From an uncultured Clostridia bacterium (GTDB lineage: Bacteria; Bacillota; Clostridia; Oscillospirales; Ruminococcaceae): a stretch of DNA of 64,000 nucleotides. The position numbers and the translations under genes are program-made. Under the pieces are notes generated by a model. The model searched no databases and was not told the origin of the DNA. It saw only the letters and a list, made by a program, of their open reading frames with translations. Shown here piece after piece: positions 32,604-42,366 of the stretch. Positions within the stretch are counted from its first letter, which is position 1, and each line of letters begins with the position of its first letter. The stretch lies in assembly GCA_947627985.1 (NCBI GenBank), contig CANQYD010000001.1, forward strand, positions 1-64,000, in the 5' to 3' direction.

Positions 32604-33362
32604 ATGAATTATCGGGATATAAACTCCGCGACCATCGACCGCTGGGTGGACGAAGGCTGGGAGTGGGGGATACCTATCACTCATGAGACCTATTTGAAGG
32701 CTCTTTCGGGGGATTGGGACGTCGTTTTGACCCCGACAAAACCGGTCCCGCACGATTGGCTGGGCGATATATCCGGCAAAAAGCTACTGGGTCTTGCCTC
32801 CGGCGGAGGTCAGCAGATGCCGATATTTGCGGCGCTCGGAGCCGATTGCACGGTTCTTGATTATTCCGAGCGGCAGCTTGAATCGGAAAAACTTGTCAAA
32901 GACCGCGAGGGCTACGATATCCGCATAATAAAAGCCGACATGACCAAGCCCCTGCCCTTTTCGGACGGTGAATTTGACATCATCTTCCACCCCGTCTCCA
33001 ACTGCTATATAGAAGAGGTCGAGCCGGTTTTCAGGGAATGTTTCAGGATACTGAAACCCGGCGGGAGGCTTATTTCGGGGCTTGACAATGGCGTGAACTT
33101 CTTTGTGAACGGCGACGAGTCGCATATCGAAAACACCCTTCCCTTTAACCCGCTTAAGAATCCCGAGCAGATGAAATCTATTTTGGAAGATGACTGCGGC
33201 GTGCAGTTTTCCCACACTCTTGAGGAGCAGATAGGCGGGCAGCTTCGCGCGGGATTTATCTTAAAAGACATCTATGAGGACACGAACGGCGAAGGTTACC
33301 TTCATGAGCACAATATCCCGTGCTTTTTGGCGACGCTGTCTCTTAAGCCGGAGGAAATATGA
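32604..33362 (+). CDS. Class I SAM-dependent methyltransferase
   Basis: The 252-residue protein has motif I KLLGLASGGGQQMPIFAALGADCTVLDYS, motif II DGEFDIIFHPVSNCYI and ILKPGGRL, so the SAM fold is complete. It belongs to the methyltransferase-11/UbiE-like group, substrate unknown. GGGAGGCG lies upstream. After its stop, 33363-33508 has no convincing gene; a frame ending KNAVREEFKTAASDYRFFLKA (stop at 33469-33471) lacks a start and may be a gene remnant. Confidence 0.85.
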   Translation: MNYRDINSATIDRWVDEGWEWGIPITHETYLKALSGDWDVVLTPTKPVPHDWLGDISGKKLLGLASGGGQQMPIFAALGADCTVLDYSERQLESEKLVKDREGYDIRIIKADMTKPLPFSDGEFDIIFHPVSNCYIEEVEPVFRECFRILKPGGRLISGLDNGVNFFVNGDESHIENTLPFNPLKNPEQMKSILEDDCGVQFSHTLEEQIGGQLRAGFILKDIYEDTNGEGYLHEHNIPCFLATLSLKPEEI

Positions 33363-33508
33363 ATTTCCCCCACGGGAGGCATAAAAATCTCAGAGCCGAA
33401 ACGGATAAAAAACGCGGTAAGAGAGGAATTTAAGACCGCGGCTTCGGATTACAGATTTTTCCTGAAAGCATAATTCCCCGAAATTCTTACGGACATGGAG
33501 TGAAAAAA

Positions 33509-34387
33509 GTGCAGAATTTAAGCGACCCCGTTGTAATAAAATCGATACTGTCAAAGCACGGCTTCACATTTTCAAAAAAGCTCGGGCAGAATTTTCTCAT
33601 CAACCCCTCTGTCTGCCCGAAAATTGCCGAGATGGGCGGAGCAGGGCAGGGGGCAGGGGTGATCGAGATAGGTCCCGGCATCGGCGTTTTGACGCATGAG
33701 CTGTGCCTTCGGGCTGATAAAGTCGTCGCGATCGAGCTCGACTCCCGGCTTCTGCCGATTCTTGACGAGACCCTTTCGGAGCACAAAAATCTCAGAATAA
33801 TAAACGCCGACGTCATGAAGCTCGACCTGAAAAAGGTCATCGCCGAGGAATTCCCGGGGCTTAAGGTCGTGGTGTGCGCGAACCTGCCGTATTACATCAC
33901 AAGCCCGGTCATCATGAAGCTTTTGGGGGACAGGCTGCCCATCGAATCCGTCACGACGATGGTCCAGCGGGAGGCTGCCGATCGGCTTTGCGCGCCCTTG
34001 GGGACTCGCGAGTCGGGAGCCGTCACCGTTGCGGTAAGTTACTACTGTGAAGCAGTAAAGCTATTTGACGTCAAACGCGGGAGTTTCCTGCCCTCGCCGG
34101 AGGTAGACAGCTCGGTCATCAGGCTCACTCCACGCAAAAATCCCCCGACAGTCCCCGATGAGAAGCTGTTTTTCGGGATAATCAAGGCGCTCTTTTCCCA
34201 GCGCAGAAAGACGGTTTTAAATTCCCTCTCGGGAGCCGTGGGGGACAGAGACACAGCCCTGAAAATCCTCGAAATTTCGGGAATAAGCCCGACCCTCCGA
34301 CCCGAACAGCTTCTGATGGACCAGTTTATAGCGATCTGCTCCGCCTACTCAGATACCGTAAACCCCGACCTATCGCGCCCGCAGTAA
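33509..34387 (+). CDS. rsmA: 16S rRNA (adenine1518-N6/adenine1519-N6)-dimethyltransferase
   Basis: The 292-residue enzyme dimethylates two adenines of helix 45 late in 30S assembly. Motifs are KKLGQNFLINPSVCPKIAE, VIEIGPGIGVLT, VVAIELDSRLLP, NLPYYITSPVIMKLL and FLPSPEVDSSVIRL. GGAG lies 8 bases before GTG 33509 but overlaps the earlier GTG 33500, which decides the start. Its 3' end overlaps the convergent HTH gene by 43 bases. Confidence 0.95.
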   Translation: MQNLSDPVVIKSILSKHGFTFSKKLGQNFLINPSVCPKIAEMGGAGQGAGVIEIGPGIGVLTHELCLRADKVVAIELDSRLLPILDETLSEHKNLRIINADVMKLDLKKVIAEEFPGLKVVVCANLPYYITSPVIMKLLGDRLPIESVTTMVQREAADRLCAPLGTRESGAVTVAVSYYCEAVKLFDVKRGSFLPSPEVDSSVIRLTPRKNPPTVPDEKLFFGIIKALFSQRRKTVLNSLSGAVGDRDTALKILEISGISPTLRPEQLLMDQFIAICSAYSDTVNPDLSRPQ

Positions 34388-35265
34388 AATACCGACATCA
34401 CCACGGGCTTAGCGCATATATCGAGCACAAAACTTGCGGCATTATTAAGGCTGCTGACCGTATAAAGCAGCCTGCCGTAGCCGTTTTCAATATAATTACC
34501 GAGAAGGGTATTCATCGCAAACCCGCAGATCACGCGGTACAAAAAGTACACGGTCAGAAAAATTATCAGCACATTTTTTGCATATTTTTTCCGACCCTCG
34601 AACCCCTTGACCCCGGCAGCGGCAAGGTAGAACAAAAGCACCGAAGCCACCGACAGCACCCCGTCCAAAATATTGGGAATAAAGTCAATATTTAAAAGAT
34701 AGTACATCTCAAACGTGACCGCGTGAAAGAGAATGCTGAGCCCCAAAATCCCGATAAATGAAGCCCCCGCGCCATGCGTGCGGCACCTAAAAAGCAGGCT
34801 GTAACCGATAAAGACGGGTATCATGGATATCACACCTATCACCTGAATCAGGACAGCACCGGTCCCGGTCTCGAATATCCCGGTCCTTGCCAGAATGAGC
34901 CGCAGAAGATAGTCTATCACGGTGCCGAAAATCCCGCACATTATAAGTATCGCCGAGCACTCGACAGCGTTGAGCTTATATTTTACCGATACATAAGGCG
35001 AGATTTGCGGTTCGGCGGCGGGATTTTGGACATCTTCCCGGCGCTCATAAACCGGAGCCTGAGCGGGTAAGCCGTCTTTAACGAGGCTGTCCACCGTCAC
35101 GCCGAAAAATTCGCTTATCGCGACAAGATTTTCAACCGCCGGCACGCCGGTACCCATCTCCCACTTTGAGACCGCCTGACGCGACACCCCGAGGGCTTCC
35201 GCGACTTCGTCCTGAGTGAGATTTTTGGATTTTCTGAGCTCATACAGCTTTTCGGATAGGGTCAT
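34345..35265 (-). CDS. XRE-family HTH membrane protein
   Basis: The 306-residue protein has an N-terminal helix-turn-helix (LYELRKSKNLTQDEVAEALGVSRQAVSKWE, residues 7-36), a linker, and about six membrane segments from residue 100 on. DNA-binding domains tied to the membrane in this way are common in Clostridia and are thought to sense envelope or peptide signals; the target is unknown. It is transcribed against rsmA with overlapping 3' ends. Confidence 0.82.
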   Translation of the reverse strand: MTLSEKLYELRKSKNLTQDEVAEALGVSRQAVSKWEMGTGVPAVENLVAISEFFGVTVDSLVKDGLPAQAPVYERREDVQNPAAEPQISPYVSVKYKLNAVECSAILIMCGIFGTVIDYLLRLILARTGIFETGTGAVLIQVIGVISMIPVFIGYSLLFRCRTHGAGASFIGILGLSILFHAVTFEMYYLLNIDFIPNILDGVLSVASVLLFYLAAAGVKGFEGRKKYAKNVLIIFLTVYFLYRVICGFAMNTLLGNYIENGYGRLLYTVSSLNNAASFVLDICAKPVVMSVFYCGRDRSGFTVSE

Positions 35266-35566
35266 TTTCAGGGCTCCTTTGTCTTTGATGGAAATATTTT
35301 ATCACAGATCGCACAAAATGTAAATAAACTTTTGCTGACATCTTTGGCAACGCTTAGTTGCGAGGCGTATTTTGACCGGGACGCATTATTTCCGCCATTT
35401 AAATCTGCCGCCGCAGGCGATACCTTCATATTCTGACAATCCGATCTCTGCCCTCTGTCCTCTGGATGCGGTCGCTTCGACCGCATATTTATGGAGATTT
35501 CTCTTGACATTTTCTGCGAATAAGTCTATAATAATATAAGTTTTTTAGGAAACGGAGTGTATCATC
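35266..35566 (+). promoter_or_regulatory. Intergenic region with asnS promoter
   Basis: TTGACA (35504-35509), 17-base spacer and TATAAT (35527-35532) give a consensus promoter 35 bases before asnS. A hairpin ATGCGGTCG-CTT-CGACCGCAT lies at 35466-35486. I looked for a T-box leader between promoter and start; the leader is far too short. The remaining sequence from 35290 to 35460 holds nothing I recognise. Confidence 0.75.
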
Positions 35567-36949
35567 ATGAAGATTACAATAGACGAGCTTTATAAAAGCG
35601 TCAGAGGGCAGCGCGATAAAATAGAGACCGGCACCGAGGTCACGCTCGAGGGCTGGATCAGGACTAACCGCTCCTCCAACAAATTCGGATTTATCGCACT
35701 TAACGACGGCTCCAGCTTCAACAACTGCCAGATCGTCTACGAGGCGGACAAGATCGGAAACTACGACGACGTCTCAAAGCTTCTGACGGGCTGTTCCGTC
35801 AGCGTCACCGGAAAATTTCTGATAACCGAAGGCGCCAAGCAGCCTTTTGAGATAAACGCCTCCGAGATTTCTCTTTTGGGCGATTGCGACCAGAGCTATC
35901 CCATGCAGAAAAAGCGCCACAGCCTTGAATTCCTGCGCGAGATACCCCATCTCAGACCCCGTACGAACACCTTCATGGCGGTCTTTAAGATTCGCTCGGT
36001 CGTCTCCCAGTCGCTCCACGAATTCTTCCGCAAAAACGGTTTTGTATATATCCACACCCCGATAATCACCGGAAACGACGCCGAGGGCGCGGGGGAGTGC
36101 TTCACCGTCACGACGAGGGAGGACGGCAACTATCAGGAAGATTTCTTCGGCAAGCACGCCTGCCTTACCGTCTCGGGACAGCTTCATGTCGAGCCTTTTG
36201 CGCTTTCATTCGGTAAAGTTTACACATTCGGACCGACCTTCCGAGCTGAGAATTCCAACACCCCCTATCACGCCTCCGAGTTCTGGATGATAGAGCCGGA
36301 AATGGCTTTCTGCGACCTTAAGGGCGATATGCAGGTCATGGAAGCGATGCTTAAATACGTCATCTCCGACATTCTCGAAAACTGCCGGGACGAGCTGGAA
36401 TTTTTAAACAACTTCGTAGCCGAGAAGAAGGACTTGATAGCAAAGCTTGAACATGTCGTCAGCTCCGACTTCAAGACCATCACCTACACCGAGGCGGTGG
36501 ACGCACTCATCAAGAGCGGCGAGAAGTTTGAGAACCCGGTCAGCTGGGGCATGGACTTCAATAAGGAGCACGAGGTCTACATCTGCGAGAAGATCGCCAA
36601 AGGTCCGGTATTTCTCATCGACTTCCCGAAGGACATCAAGGCGTTTTACATGAAGCTCAACCCCGACGGCAAGACCGTCGCGGCGTGCGATCTCTTGGTA
36701 CCCGGAGTAGGGGAACTGATCGGCGGCTCCCAGCGCGAGGAAAGCTATGAAAAGCTGTCTGCAAGAATGGACGAGCTCAAGATGGAACGGGAGACTTTGG
36801 AATGGTATCTCGATCTCAGAAAGTACGGCGGAGTCGTGCATTCCGGCTTCGGGCTCGGTCTTGAAAGGCTTCTGATGTATGTCACGGGAGTTGCGAATAT
36901 CCGCGACGTTCAGGCATATTCAAGAACTCCTAAAAATCTCAAATTCTGA
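35567..36949 (+). CDS. asnS: Asparagine-tRNA ligase
   Basis: The 460-residue class II synthetase has an N-terminal anticodon-binding OB fold (VTLEGWIRTNRSSNKFGFIALNDGSSFNNCQIVYE), motif 2 with FGPTFRAENSNTPYHASEFWMIEPEMAF, and motif 3 HSGFGLGLERLLMYVTG. The asparaginyl type is supported by the opening and the spacing of the catalytic blocks. It charges tRNA-Asn directly. A 63-residue membrane protein gene follows after 8 bases. Confidence 0.95.
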   Translation: MKITIDELYKSVRGQRDKIETGTEVTLEGWIRTNRSSNKFGFIALNDGSSFNNCQIVYEADKIGNYDDVSKLLTGCSVSVTGKFLITEGAKQPFEINASEISLLGDCDQSYPMQKKRHSLEFLREIPHLRPRTNTFMAVFKIRSVVSQSLHEFFRKNGFVYIHTPIITGNDAEGAGECFTVTTREDGNYQEDFFGKHACLTVSGQLHVEPFALSFGKVYTFGPTFRAENSNTPYHASEFWMIEPEMAFCDLKGDMQVMEAMLKYVISDILENCRDELEFLNNFVAEKKDLIAKLEHVVSSDFKTITYTEAVDALIKSGEKFENPVSWGMDFNKEHEVYICEKIAKGPVFLIDFPKDIKAFYMKLNPDGKTVAACDLLVPGVGELIGGSQREESYEKLSARMDELKMERETLEWYLDLRKYGGVVHSGFGLGLERLLMYVTGVANIRDVQAYSRTPKNLKF

Positions 36950-36957
36950 GGGTAATC

Positions 36958-37149
36958 ATGAACCGTTACCGCATTATATCGATTTTTGTATTCATATCCG
37001 GAATCATTCAGCTTGCCTTCGGGGTATTTTTCAAGCTTACCGACATGATAGGCGAGCCCGAATCGACATGGGTATTTATCCTTCTGTGCGTATCCGCGGT
37101 GATAAGCGTCGGAATCGGAATATTTATGCTGATAAGATCAAACGGATAA
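36958..37149 (+). CDS. Small two-TM membrane protein, 63 aa
   Basis: MNRYRIISIFVFISGIIQLAFGVFFKL and a second hydrophobic segment WVFILLCVSAVISVGIGIFMLI form a hairpin with a short acidic loop and basic end. GAGGGTAA precedes the ATG. It is probably cotranscribed with asnS. No family recognised. Confidence 0.6.
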   Translation: MNRYRIISIFVFISGIIQLAFGVFFKLTDMIGEPESTWVFILLCVSAVISVGIGIFMLIRSNG

Positions 37150-37153
37150 ATTC

Positions 37154-37184
37154 AGCCCCGGGGAACTTTCCTCGGGGCTTTTAT
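37154..37184. terminator. Terminator between convergent genes
   Basis: AGCCCCGGGGA pairs with TCCTCGGGGCT (to 37179) with a short loop, followed by T-rich DNA for the plus strand. It lies at the ends of both the asnS unit and the HD gene and probably serves both. Confidence 0.75.
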
Positions 37185-37783
37185 TATTTTCTGTCATTTC
37201 TCTCTTCCAAAAAGCTCGAAGCCTCGCAGTCGGCAATCATCAGCGCCAGCGCGAGAGGATACATATGCAGCGCGTTGCCGATCGTTTTCTGATCCTCGGG
37301 ACCGGAAAATCCCATGTGCCAGCGGATCGCCATCGCCTCTTCCCTTGTAAGCCTCATGAACCCCGACACGATATACACCGACTTCTCGCCGTGACCATAG
37401 GGAAGGGTGTCGTTGAATTCATAATACGGCACTTTTTCCCACTTTCCGGTCTCATCGTTTTTTGAATTTCTCATCGAGACCTTGTATGTATTCGTCTTGC
37501 AGACGTCGTGCAAAAGCGACACCACGGCGATGGATTCTTCACTGTATTCCAGCCCGAACATCGCCTTTGCCCGCTCGGCTGAAAGATAGCTTTTCAGGCA
37601 GTCGTAGACGTTCAAAGAATGCTCGCACAACCCGCCTTCGTAGGCGCAGTGAAATCTTGTGGACGCGGGCGCCGTGAAGAAGTCCGACTTGTTTTCAAGA
37701 TAGTCGAGCAGCCTCTCGGAGCCGGGTCGGGTGACGTTTTTGGTAAAAATATCCTTAAATCTGTTCTTTAGCTCGTCGCTCAT
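37184..37783 (-). CDS. HD-domain phosphohydrolase
   Basis: The 199-residue protein has the HD metal site: FHCAYEGGLCEHSLNVYD near residues 44-61, LLHDVCKTN near 90-98 and later IRWHMG and IADCEAS. This resembles the HD domain of YhaM-type 3'-5' exoribonucleases without the OB fold. The substrate may be RNA ends or a nucleotide. Its gene faces the asnS unit. Confidence 0.75.
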   Translation of the reverse strand: MSDELKNRFKDIFTKNVTRPGSERLLDYLENKSDFFTAPASTRFHCAYEGGLCEHSLNVYDCLKSYLSAERAKAMFGLEYSEESIAVVSLLHDVCKTNTYKVSMRNSKNDETGKWEKVPYYEFNDTLPYGHGEKSVYIVSGFMRLTREEAMAIRWHMGFSGPEDQKTIGNALHMYPLALALMIADCEASSFLEERNDRK

Positions 37784-37876
37784 AATCTCACCTCAAAAAT
37801 TTATCGTTATTATTGTACCACCAAACCCGAGGAAAGTAAAGAGAAAATGTGAGATAAACTAAATTTGTAAAAAAAC

Positions 37877-37905
37877 TTGCTTTATTTAAACAGACGTGCT
37901 ATAAT
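37877..37905 (+). promoter_or_regulatory. Promoter of the yicC-to-spoVM operon
   Basis: TTGCTT (37877-37882), 17-base spacer, TATAAT (37900-37905). No terminator is evident in the next 12 kb, where most genes overlap or lie within 15 bases. Confidence 0.75.
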
Positions 37906-37973
37906 AGATTACGAATATGGAGAAATATACTTTTTTCAGGAAATGAAGCATAATAACGTGGGAGGAAATAAAA

Positions 37974-38852
37974 ATGCCGAGAAGCATGACAGGTTTCGGA
38001 AGAGCGGTAAAGCTCTATGATACGAGGGAGATAACGGTCGAGATTAAAGCCGTGAACCACCGTTTCTTTGAGTTTTCCTCGCGGCTTCCGAGGCAGTATG
38101 CGTTTTTGGAGGAAAGATTAAAGCGGCTCTTATCGGGTGAAATCAACCGCGGAAAAGTGGAGATCAGCGTTCTTATCGCGACCGTAGGCGAACCCGAGGA
38201 GCAGATAGAAGCAAACGTCGGCGTCATCAAGAGCTATATTGAAGCTCTTAGGAGCATTAAAGATGAATTCTCACTCCCTGACAATCTCACGCTCTCAAAT
38301 CTTTTAAGAATTCCCGACGCGATAACCGTCACCAAGCGTGAGGAGGACGAAGAGGAGCTCTGGAATCAGGTATCCGAGACCGCAAGCGAGGCGCTTTCCG
38401 GATTTATCGAGATGAGAAAAACCGAGGGCGAGAAGTTAAAGTCGGATATCAAACTAAAGCTTGATGAGATAGAATCCGGCGTTGAATATGTCGCCGAGCG
38501 CTCGCCGGAAGTCACCAAGGAATATTTTAACAGACTTTATGCAAAACTCTCCGAGCTTTTGGAGGATCGAAACATCGACGAGCAGCGTCTTCTGACGGAA
38601 TCGGCGCTCTTTGCCGATAAAACGGCTGTAGATGAAGAAATAGTCCGCCTAAGAAGCCACATATCGCAGTATCGCGAACTTTTGGAACTGAATGAACCCA
38701 TCGGCAAGCGGCTCGACTTTCTGATCCAGGAATTCAACCGCGAGGTCAACACCATTGGCTCTAAGTGCAACGATCTATCGATCACCCGCACGGTCCTATC
38801 GATGAAAAACACCGTCGAGAAGATACGCGAGCAGATACAGAATATAGAATAG
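37974..38852 (+). CDS. yicC: YicC/YloC-family endoribonuclease
   Basis: The 292-residue protein has the N-terminal YicC domain ([30 protein letters not shown]) and the C-terminal DUF1732 end ([43 protein letters not shown]). Members are now known as metal-dependent endoribonucleases that act on small RNAs. It is first in the operon, followed by remA after 10 bases, as in Bacillus. Confidence 0.93.
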   Translation: MPRSMTGFGRAVKLYDTREITVEIKAVNHRFFEFSSRLPRQYAFLEERLKRLLSGEINRGKVEISVLIATVGEPEEQIEANVGVIKSYIEALRSIKDEFSLPDNLTLSNLLRIPDAITVTKREEDEEELWNQVSETASEALSGFIEMRKTEGEKLKSDIKLKLDEIESGVEYVAERSPEVTKEYFNRLYAKLSELLEDRNIDEQRLLTESALFADKTAVDEEIVRLRSHISQYRELLELNEPIGKRLDFLIQEFNREVNTIGSKCNDLSITRTVLSMKNTVEKIREQIQNIE

Positions 38853-38862
38853 CGGAGGGAAT

Positions 38863-39108
38863 ATGGAAGTCATAAATATCGGATATTCCTGCTATATCAT
38901 GAAAAACCGCATCATCGCGGTGGTGGAGCCTTCAAGCTCGCCCATCAAGAGGCTCATTCAGGACAGCCGCGATAACGGCACTCTCATCGACGCGACCTAC
39001 GGCAAAAAGACACGTTCGGTGATCGTCATGGACAGCGACCATGTGATTCTCTCGGCGCGCCAGCCGGAATATATAATAAAGGAAAAGGAGGAGCCGGATG
39101 ATGAATAA
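38863..39108 (+). CDS. remA: RemA-family DNA-binding regulator (DUF370)
   Basis: The 81-residue protein has the family pattern [33 protein letters not shown] and [22 protein letters not shown]. In Bacillus RemA is an octameric DNA-binding activator of matrix and osmoprotection genes. Its end overlaps the start of gmk by 11 bases. Confidence 0.92.
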   Translation: MEVINIGYSCYIMKNRIIAVVEPSSSPIKRLIQDSRDNGTLIDATYGKKTRSVIVMDSDHVILSARQPEYIIKEKEEPDDE

Positions 39109-39709
39109 AGGCGTTCTCTTCATAATCTCGGCGCCCTCGGGCACCGGAAAAAGCACCATCGTCGGCGAGGTATTAAAAGCCGACCCGAACATCAGATTCT
39201 CCGTCTCCGCGACGACAAGAGACCCCCGACCCGGCGAGACGGACGGCGAGAGCTACTACTTCATGTCCCGGGAAAAGTTCGATTCTCTTGTCAATTCCGG
39301 CGGAATGCTCGAGCACGCGGAATTTTGCGGCAACTGCTACGGCACGCCCAAGGGACCCGTCTTTAAAAACCTTGAAGAAGGTCACGACGTAATTTTGGAG
39401 ATCGAGACGGTCGGGGCTTCGCAGGTGATGGAGGCATGCCCCGAAGCCGTCGGGATATTCATTCTCCCGCCTTCCCTAAAGACCCTCTATCACCGCCTCA
39501 AAAAGCGCTCGACCGATTCAGAGGAAGTCATTAAAGACCGCGTCTCAAAGGCGGCTGGAGAGGTAAGAAAAGCCTATAAATACGACTATGTTGTTATAAA
39601 TGATGATCTTGACACCGCAATTTCGGAGGTTCGGCAGATCATCAGCGCGTCAAGAAAGCTAACCAAATTAAATTCGGATACGATAGAAGGAGTGTTGAAA
39701 GAATGTTAA
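39098..39709 (+). CDS. gmk: Guanylate kinase
   Basis: The 203-residue enzyme phosphorylates GMP to GDP. It has the P-loop [13 protein letters not shown], the GMP-binding stretch [21 protein letters not shown] and [13 protein letters not shown], then a lid with [21 protein letters not shown] precedes tandem ATG codons at 39098 and 39101. It overlaps rpoZ by 7 bases. Confidence 0.96.
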   Translation: MMNKGVLFIISAPSGTGKSTIVGEVLKADPNIRFSVSATTRDPRPGETDGESYYFMSREKFDSLVNSGGMLEHAEFCGNCYGTPKGPVFKNLEEGHDVILEIETVGASQVMEACPEAVGIFILPPSLKTLYHRLKKRSTDSEEVIKDRVSKAAGEVRKAYKYDYVVINDDLDTAISEVRQIISASRKLTKLNSDTIEGVLKEC

Positions 39710-39912
39710 GACCGTCCAGCACACAGATTCTCAAAAACGGCGAGAGCAACTATTCCCTTGTCATCGCCGTCGCAAGAAGGGCAAGAGAGATCATCGACAC
39801 AGCCAACGAGGAGAAGACGGTAGTCGTTGCGAACCCCGTTAAGACCGCGGTCGAGCAGTTTGCCAAAAACGAGTACCGCCTGATCGAGGACCCCTCGCTT
39901 AGGAAGAAATGA
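39703..39912 (+). CDS. rpoZ: RNA polymerase omega subunit
   Basis: The 69-residue protein [30 protein letters not shown]...VKTAVEQFAKNEYRLIED is the small omega subunit that folds and stabilises beta-prime. Length and position after gmk are as in other Firmicutes. The stop overlaps the priA start as ATGA. The coaBC gene that follows rpoZ in Bacillus is absent here. Confidence 0.93.
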   Translation: MLRPSSTQILKNGESNYSLVIAVARRAREIIDTANEEKTVVVANPVKTAVEQFAKNEYRLIEDPSLRKK

Positions 39913-42353
39913 GCATCACCGCTCTCAAGGTGATCGTCTCCGGCACGACATACGGCTTCGACGCGGAGTATACCTATCGCGAGCCGTATGAACTGCGGGG
40001 AAGATTCAAGCCGGGTCAGCGGGTGATAGTGCCGTTTGGCGGGGGAAATGTTCGGCATATCGGCGTAATCACGCGGGTATACGAGCGCGAGGACGAAGAG
40101 GGAATAAAAGAGGTCAGGAGCATTGTCGACGACGAGCCTCTTATCAATCCCGAGCTTTTGGACCTCGTATTCTGGCTTCGGGACAACACCTTCTGCACCT
40201 ATTTTGAAGCCTTTCGGACCATCGTCCCGGCGGGTTTTGCGATATCTGTGACGGATCGCTACTGCCTTTCCAATCAGCGACCCGATTCCGAGTCGGTGCT
40301 GACCGATGATGAAAAAGACCTTTACGAGCGTCTGTCCCGGGCTGCGGATCGCAAAGAGTTTTCGGAGATCACCGATTCCGCGGATAAAAAACTTCTGCTC
40401 TCACTGTGCGACAAAGGGCTTTTGGAGCGGGAGGACATCATCAAGCGAAGAGTGGGGGACGAGACCGTCACGATGATCCGCCTGAGCCGAGAATATTTTG
40501 AAAATCAGGTTGAGCACGGCATGACCCAGAAGCAGCGCCTTATCGAGCAGTTCATCTCGGAATGCGGCTCGGCTTCGGTAAAAGAAGCGCTCTACTTCAC
40601 CGGCGCGACAAAGACCGTCATCTCGAACATGATAAAAAAGGGGATTTTGGAAGAATATAAATACGAGACCTTCCGCGCCCCCGAGATCGAGGGCAGGGGA
40701 CTCAGACCCGACGAGATCACCCTATCTGACGAGCAGCAAAAAGCATATGACGGCATAATGTCGATGATCATGCAAAATAAGCCTGCCGGAGCGCTTTTGC
40801 ACGGCGTGACCGGAAGCGGCAAGACGGCTGTATTCATCAAGCTGATAGACGCCGTCATCAAATCCGGCAAGACCGCGATTATGCTCGTCCCGGAGATATC
40901 TTTGACCCCACAGCTCGTCGGAAAATTCAAAGCAGCGTTCGGCGAGATGATCGCCGTCATTCATTCGGCACTGTCCTTGGGTCAGCGAATGGACGAGTAT
41001 AAGCGTGCAAAAAACGGCTCGGCAAAGATCGTCATCGGAACCCGAAGCGCCGTCTTTGCGCCTCTTGAAAATATCGGCATCATCATCATGGACGAAGAGG
41101 GAGAGGCGAGCTATAAATCGGAATCGAGCCCGCGCTATCATGCCCGAGACGTCGCGATAAAGCGCTGCGGCACGCATAAATGCGTACTTCTGACCGCTTC
41201 CGCGACCCCTTCCCTTGAGACCTATTACTACGCCAAATCCGGGCGATTTTCGCTCTTTGAACTAAAGACCAGATACAACCGCTCCCGGCTCCCGCAGGTA
41301 GTCGTCGCTGACATGGCTCTTGAAGCCGAGCAGGGCAACAAATCCCCATTCTGCGCCGATCTGATAAGAGCGATGAGGGAGAATCTTGAAAACAAAAAGC
41401 AGTCGATAATTCTTCTGAACCGCCGTGGATATAATACTCACGCCATCTGCCACAGCTGCCGGGAGGCGATAAAGTGCCCGAACTGCCTTTTACCCCTCAC
41501 GCTTCACAAGACAAATTCCCGCCTTATGTGCCACTGCTGCGGCTATTCCGTAAAATTTGACGGCAGGTGCCCGAAGTGCGGCAGCGAAAGCGTGACGGCT
41601 CTCGGGCTCGGAACTCAGTTCATCGAGGAGGAGATAAAAAATCTCTTTCCGGATGCTCGGGTGCTTCGTATGGACGCGGATTCGACGTCTTCAAGGATCA
41701 CCTACGACGAGAAATTCCGAAGCTTTGAAAACGGCGAATACGACATCATGATCGGCACGCAGATGATTGCAAAAGGTCTTGATTTTCCCGACGTATCCTT
41801 AGTCGGGGTCATCAGCCTTGACAATTCCCTCTTTGCGGGAAGCTACCGAAGCTTTGAACGCACGTTTTCCCTCCTCACGCAGGTCGTAGGCAGGGGTGGA
41901 AGAGGCTCGGAGCGGGGTCTTGCGTTTATCCAGACCTATCTGCCGGAGCACTACGTCATCGCCCTTGCCTCCGAGCAGGACTACGAGGGCTTCTATTCTC
42001 AGGAGATAGCCCTGCGGCGCGAACTGATCTACCCGCCATTTTGCGATCTCATGTCGGTGATATTCAGCTCGCCTTTGGAGTCTGAGGCGATAAAAGCGGC
42101 TTCGGCGTTTTTGGAGATAATGCGGGAGGGAGTAGATAAAGAAAAAGTCACGTTTCCGCTAAGGGTCTTGGGACCCGCAAAGATCGGAGTCGGACGTCAG
42201 AACGGCAGATACCGCTGCGGTCTGACATTAAAATGCAGAAATTCATCGAAATTCCGGGAATTCATGAGCGCCCTGCTTATCCGCGCATATAAAGATAAAA
42301 GATTCAAAAACATAAGGATAACAGCCGACATGAACCCCGAAAGCATAAACTGA
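39909..42353 (+). CDS. priA: Primosomal protein N' (replication restart helicase)
   Basis: The 814-residue helicase has the N-terminal 3'-DNA-binding domain (YTYREPYELRGRFKPGQRVIVPFGGGNVRHIGVI), Walker A GVTGSGKT near residue 298, the DEEG box near 394, and eight zinc cysteines from CHSCREAIKCPNC to CPKCGSES near 514-559. It reloads the replisome at collapsed forks. It is complete. Confidence 0.96.
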   Translation: MSITALKVIVSGTTYGFDAEYTYREPYELRGRFKPGQRVIVPFGGGNVRHIGVITRVYEREDEEGIKEVRSIVDDEPLINPELLDLVFWLRDNTFCTYFEAFRTIVPAGFAISVTDRYCLSNQRPDSESVLTDDEKDLYERLSRAADRKEFSEITDSADKKLLLSLCDKGLLEREDIIKRRVGDETVTMIRLSREYFENQVEHGMTQKQRLIEQFISECGSASVKEALYFTGATKTVISNMIKKGILEEYKYETFRAPEIEGRGLRPDEITLSDEQQKAYDGIMSMIMQNKPAGALLHGVTGSGKTAVFIKLIDAVIKSGKTAIMLVPEISLTPQLVGKFKAAFGEMIAVIHSALSLGQRMDEYKRAKNGSAKIVIGTRSAVFAPLENIGIIIMDEEGEASYKSESSPRYHARDVAIKRCGTHKCVLLTASATPSLETYYYAKSGRFSLFELKTRYNRSRLPQVVVADMALEAEQGNKSPFCADLIRAMRENLENKKQSIILLNRRGYNTHAICHSCREAIKCPNCLLPLTLHKTNSRLMCHCCGYSVKFDGRCPKCGSESVTALGLGTQFIEEEIKNLFPDARVLRMDADSTSSRITYDEKFRSFENGEYDIMIGTQMIAKGLDFPDVSLVGVISLDNSLFAGSYRSFERTFSLLTQVVGRGGRGSERGLAFIQTYLPEHYVIALASEQDYEGFYSQEIALRRELIYPPFCDLMSVIFSSPLESEAIKAASAFLEIMREGVDKEKVTFPLRVLGPAKIGVGRQNGRYRCGLTLKCRNSSKFREFMSALLIRAYKDKRFKNIRITADMNPESIN

Positions 42354-42366
42354 AAGGAAGTTTTAT

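Noticed and set aside
35290..35566. T-box or amino-acid riboswitch before asnS
   Set aside because: The start codon lies about 35 bases after the consensus -10 box, leaving no room for a T-box leader.
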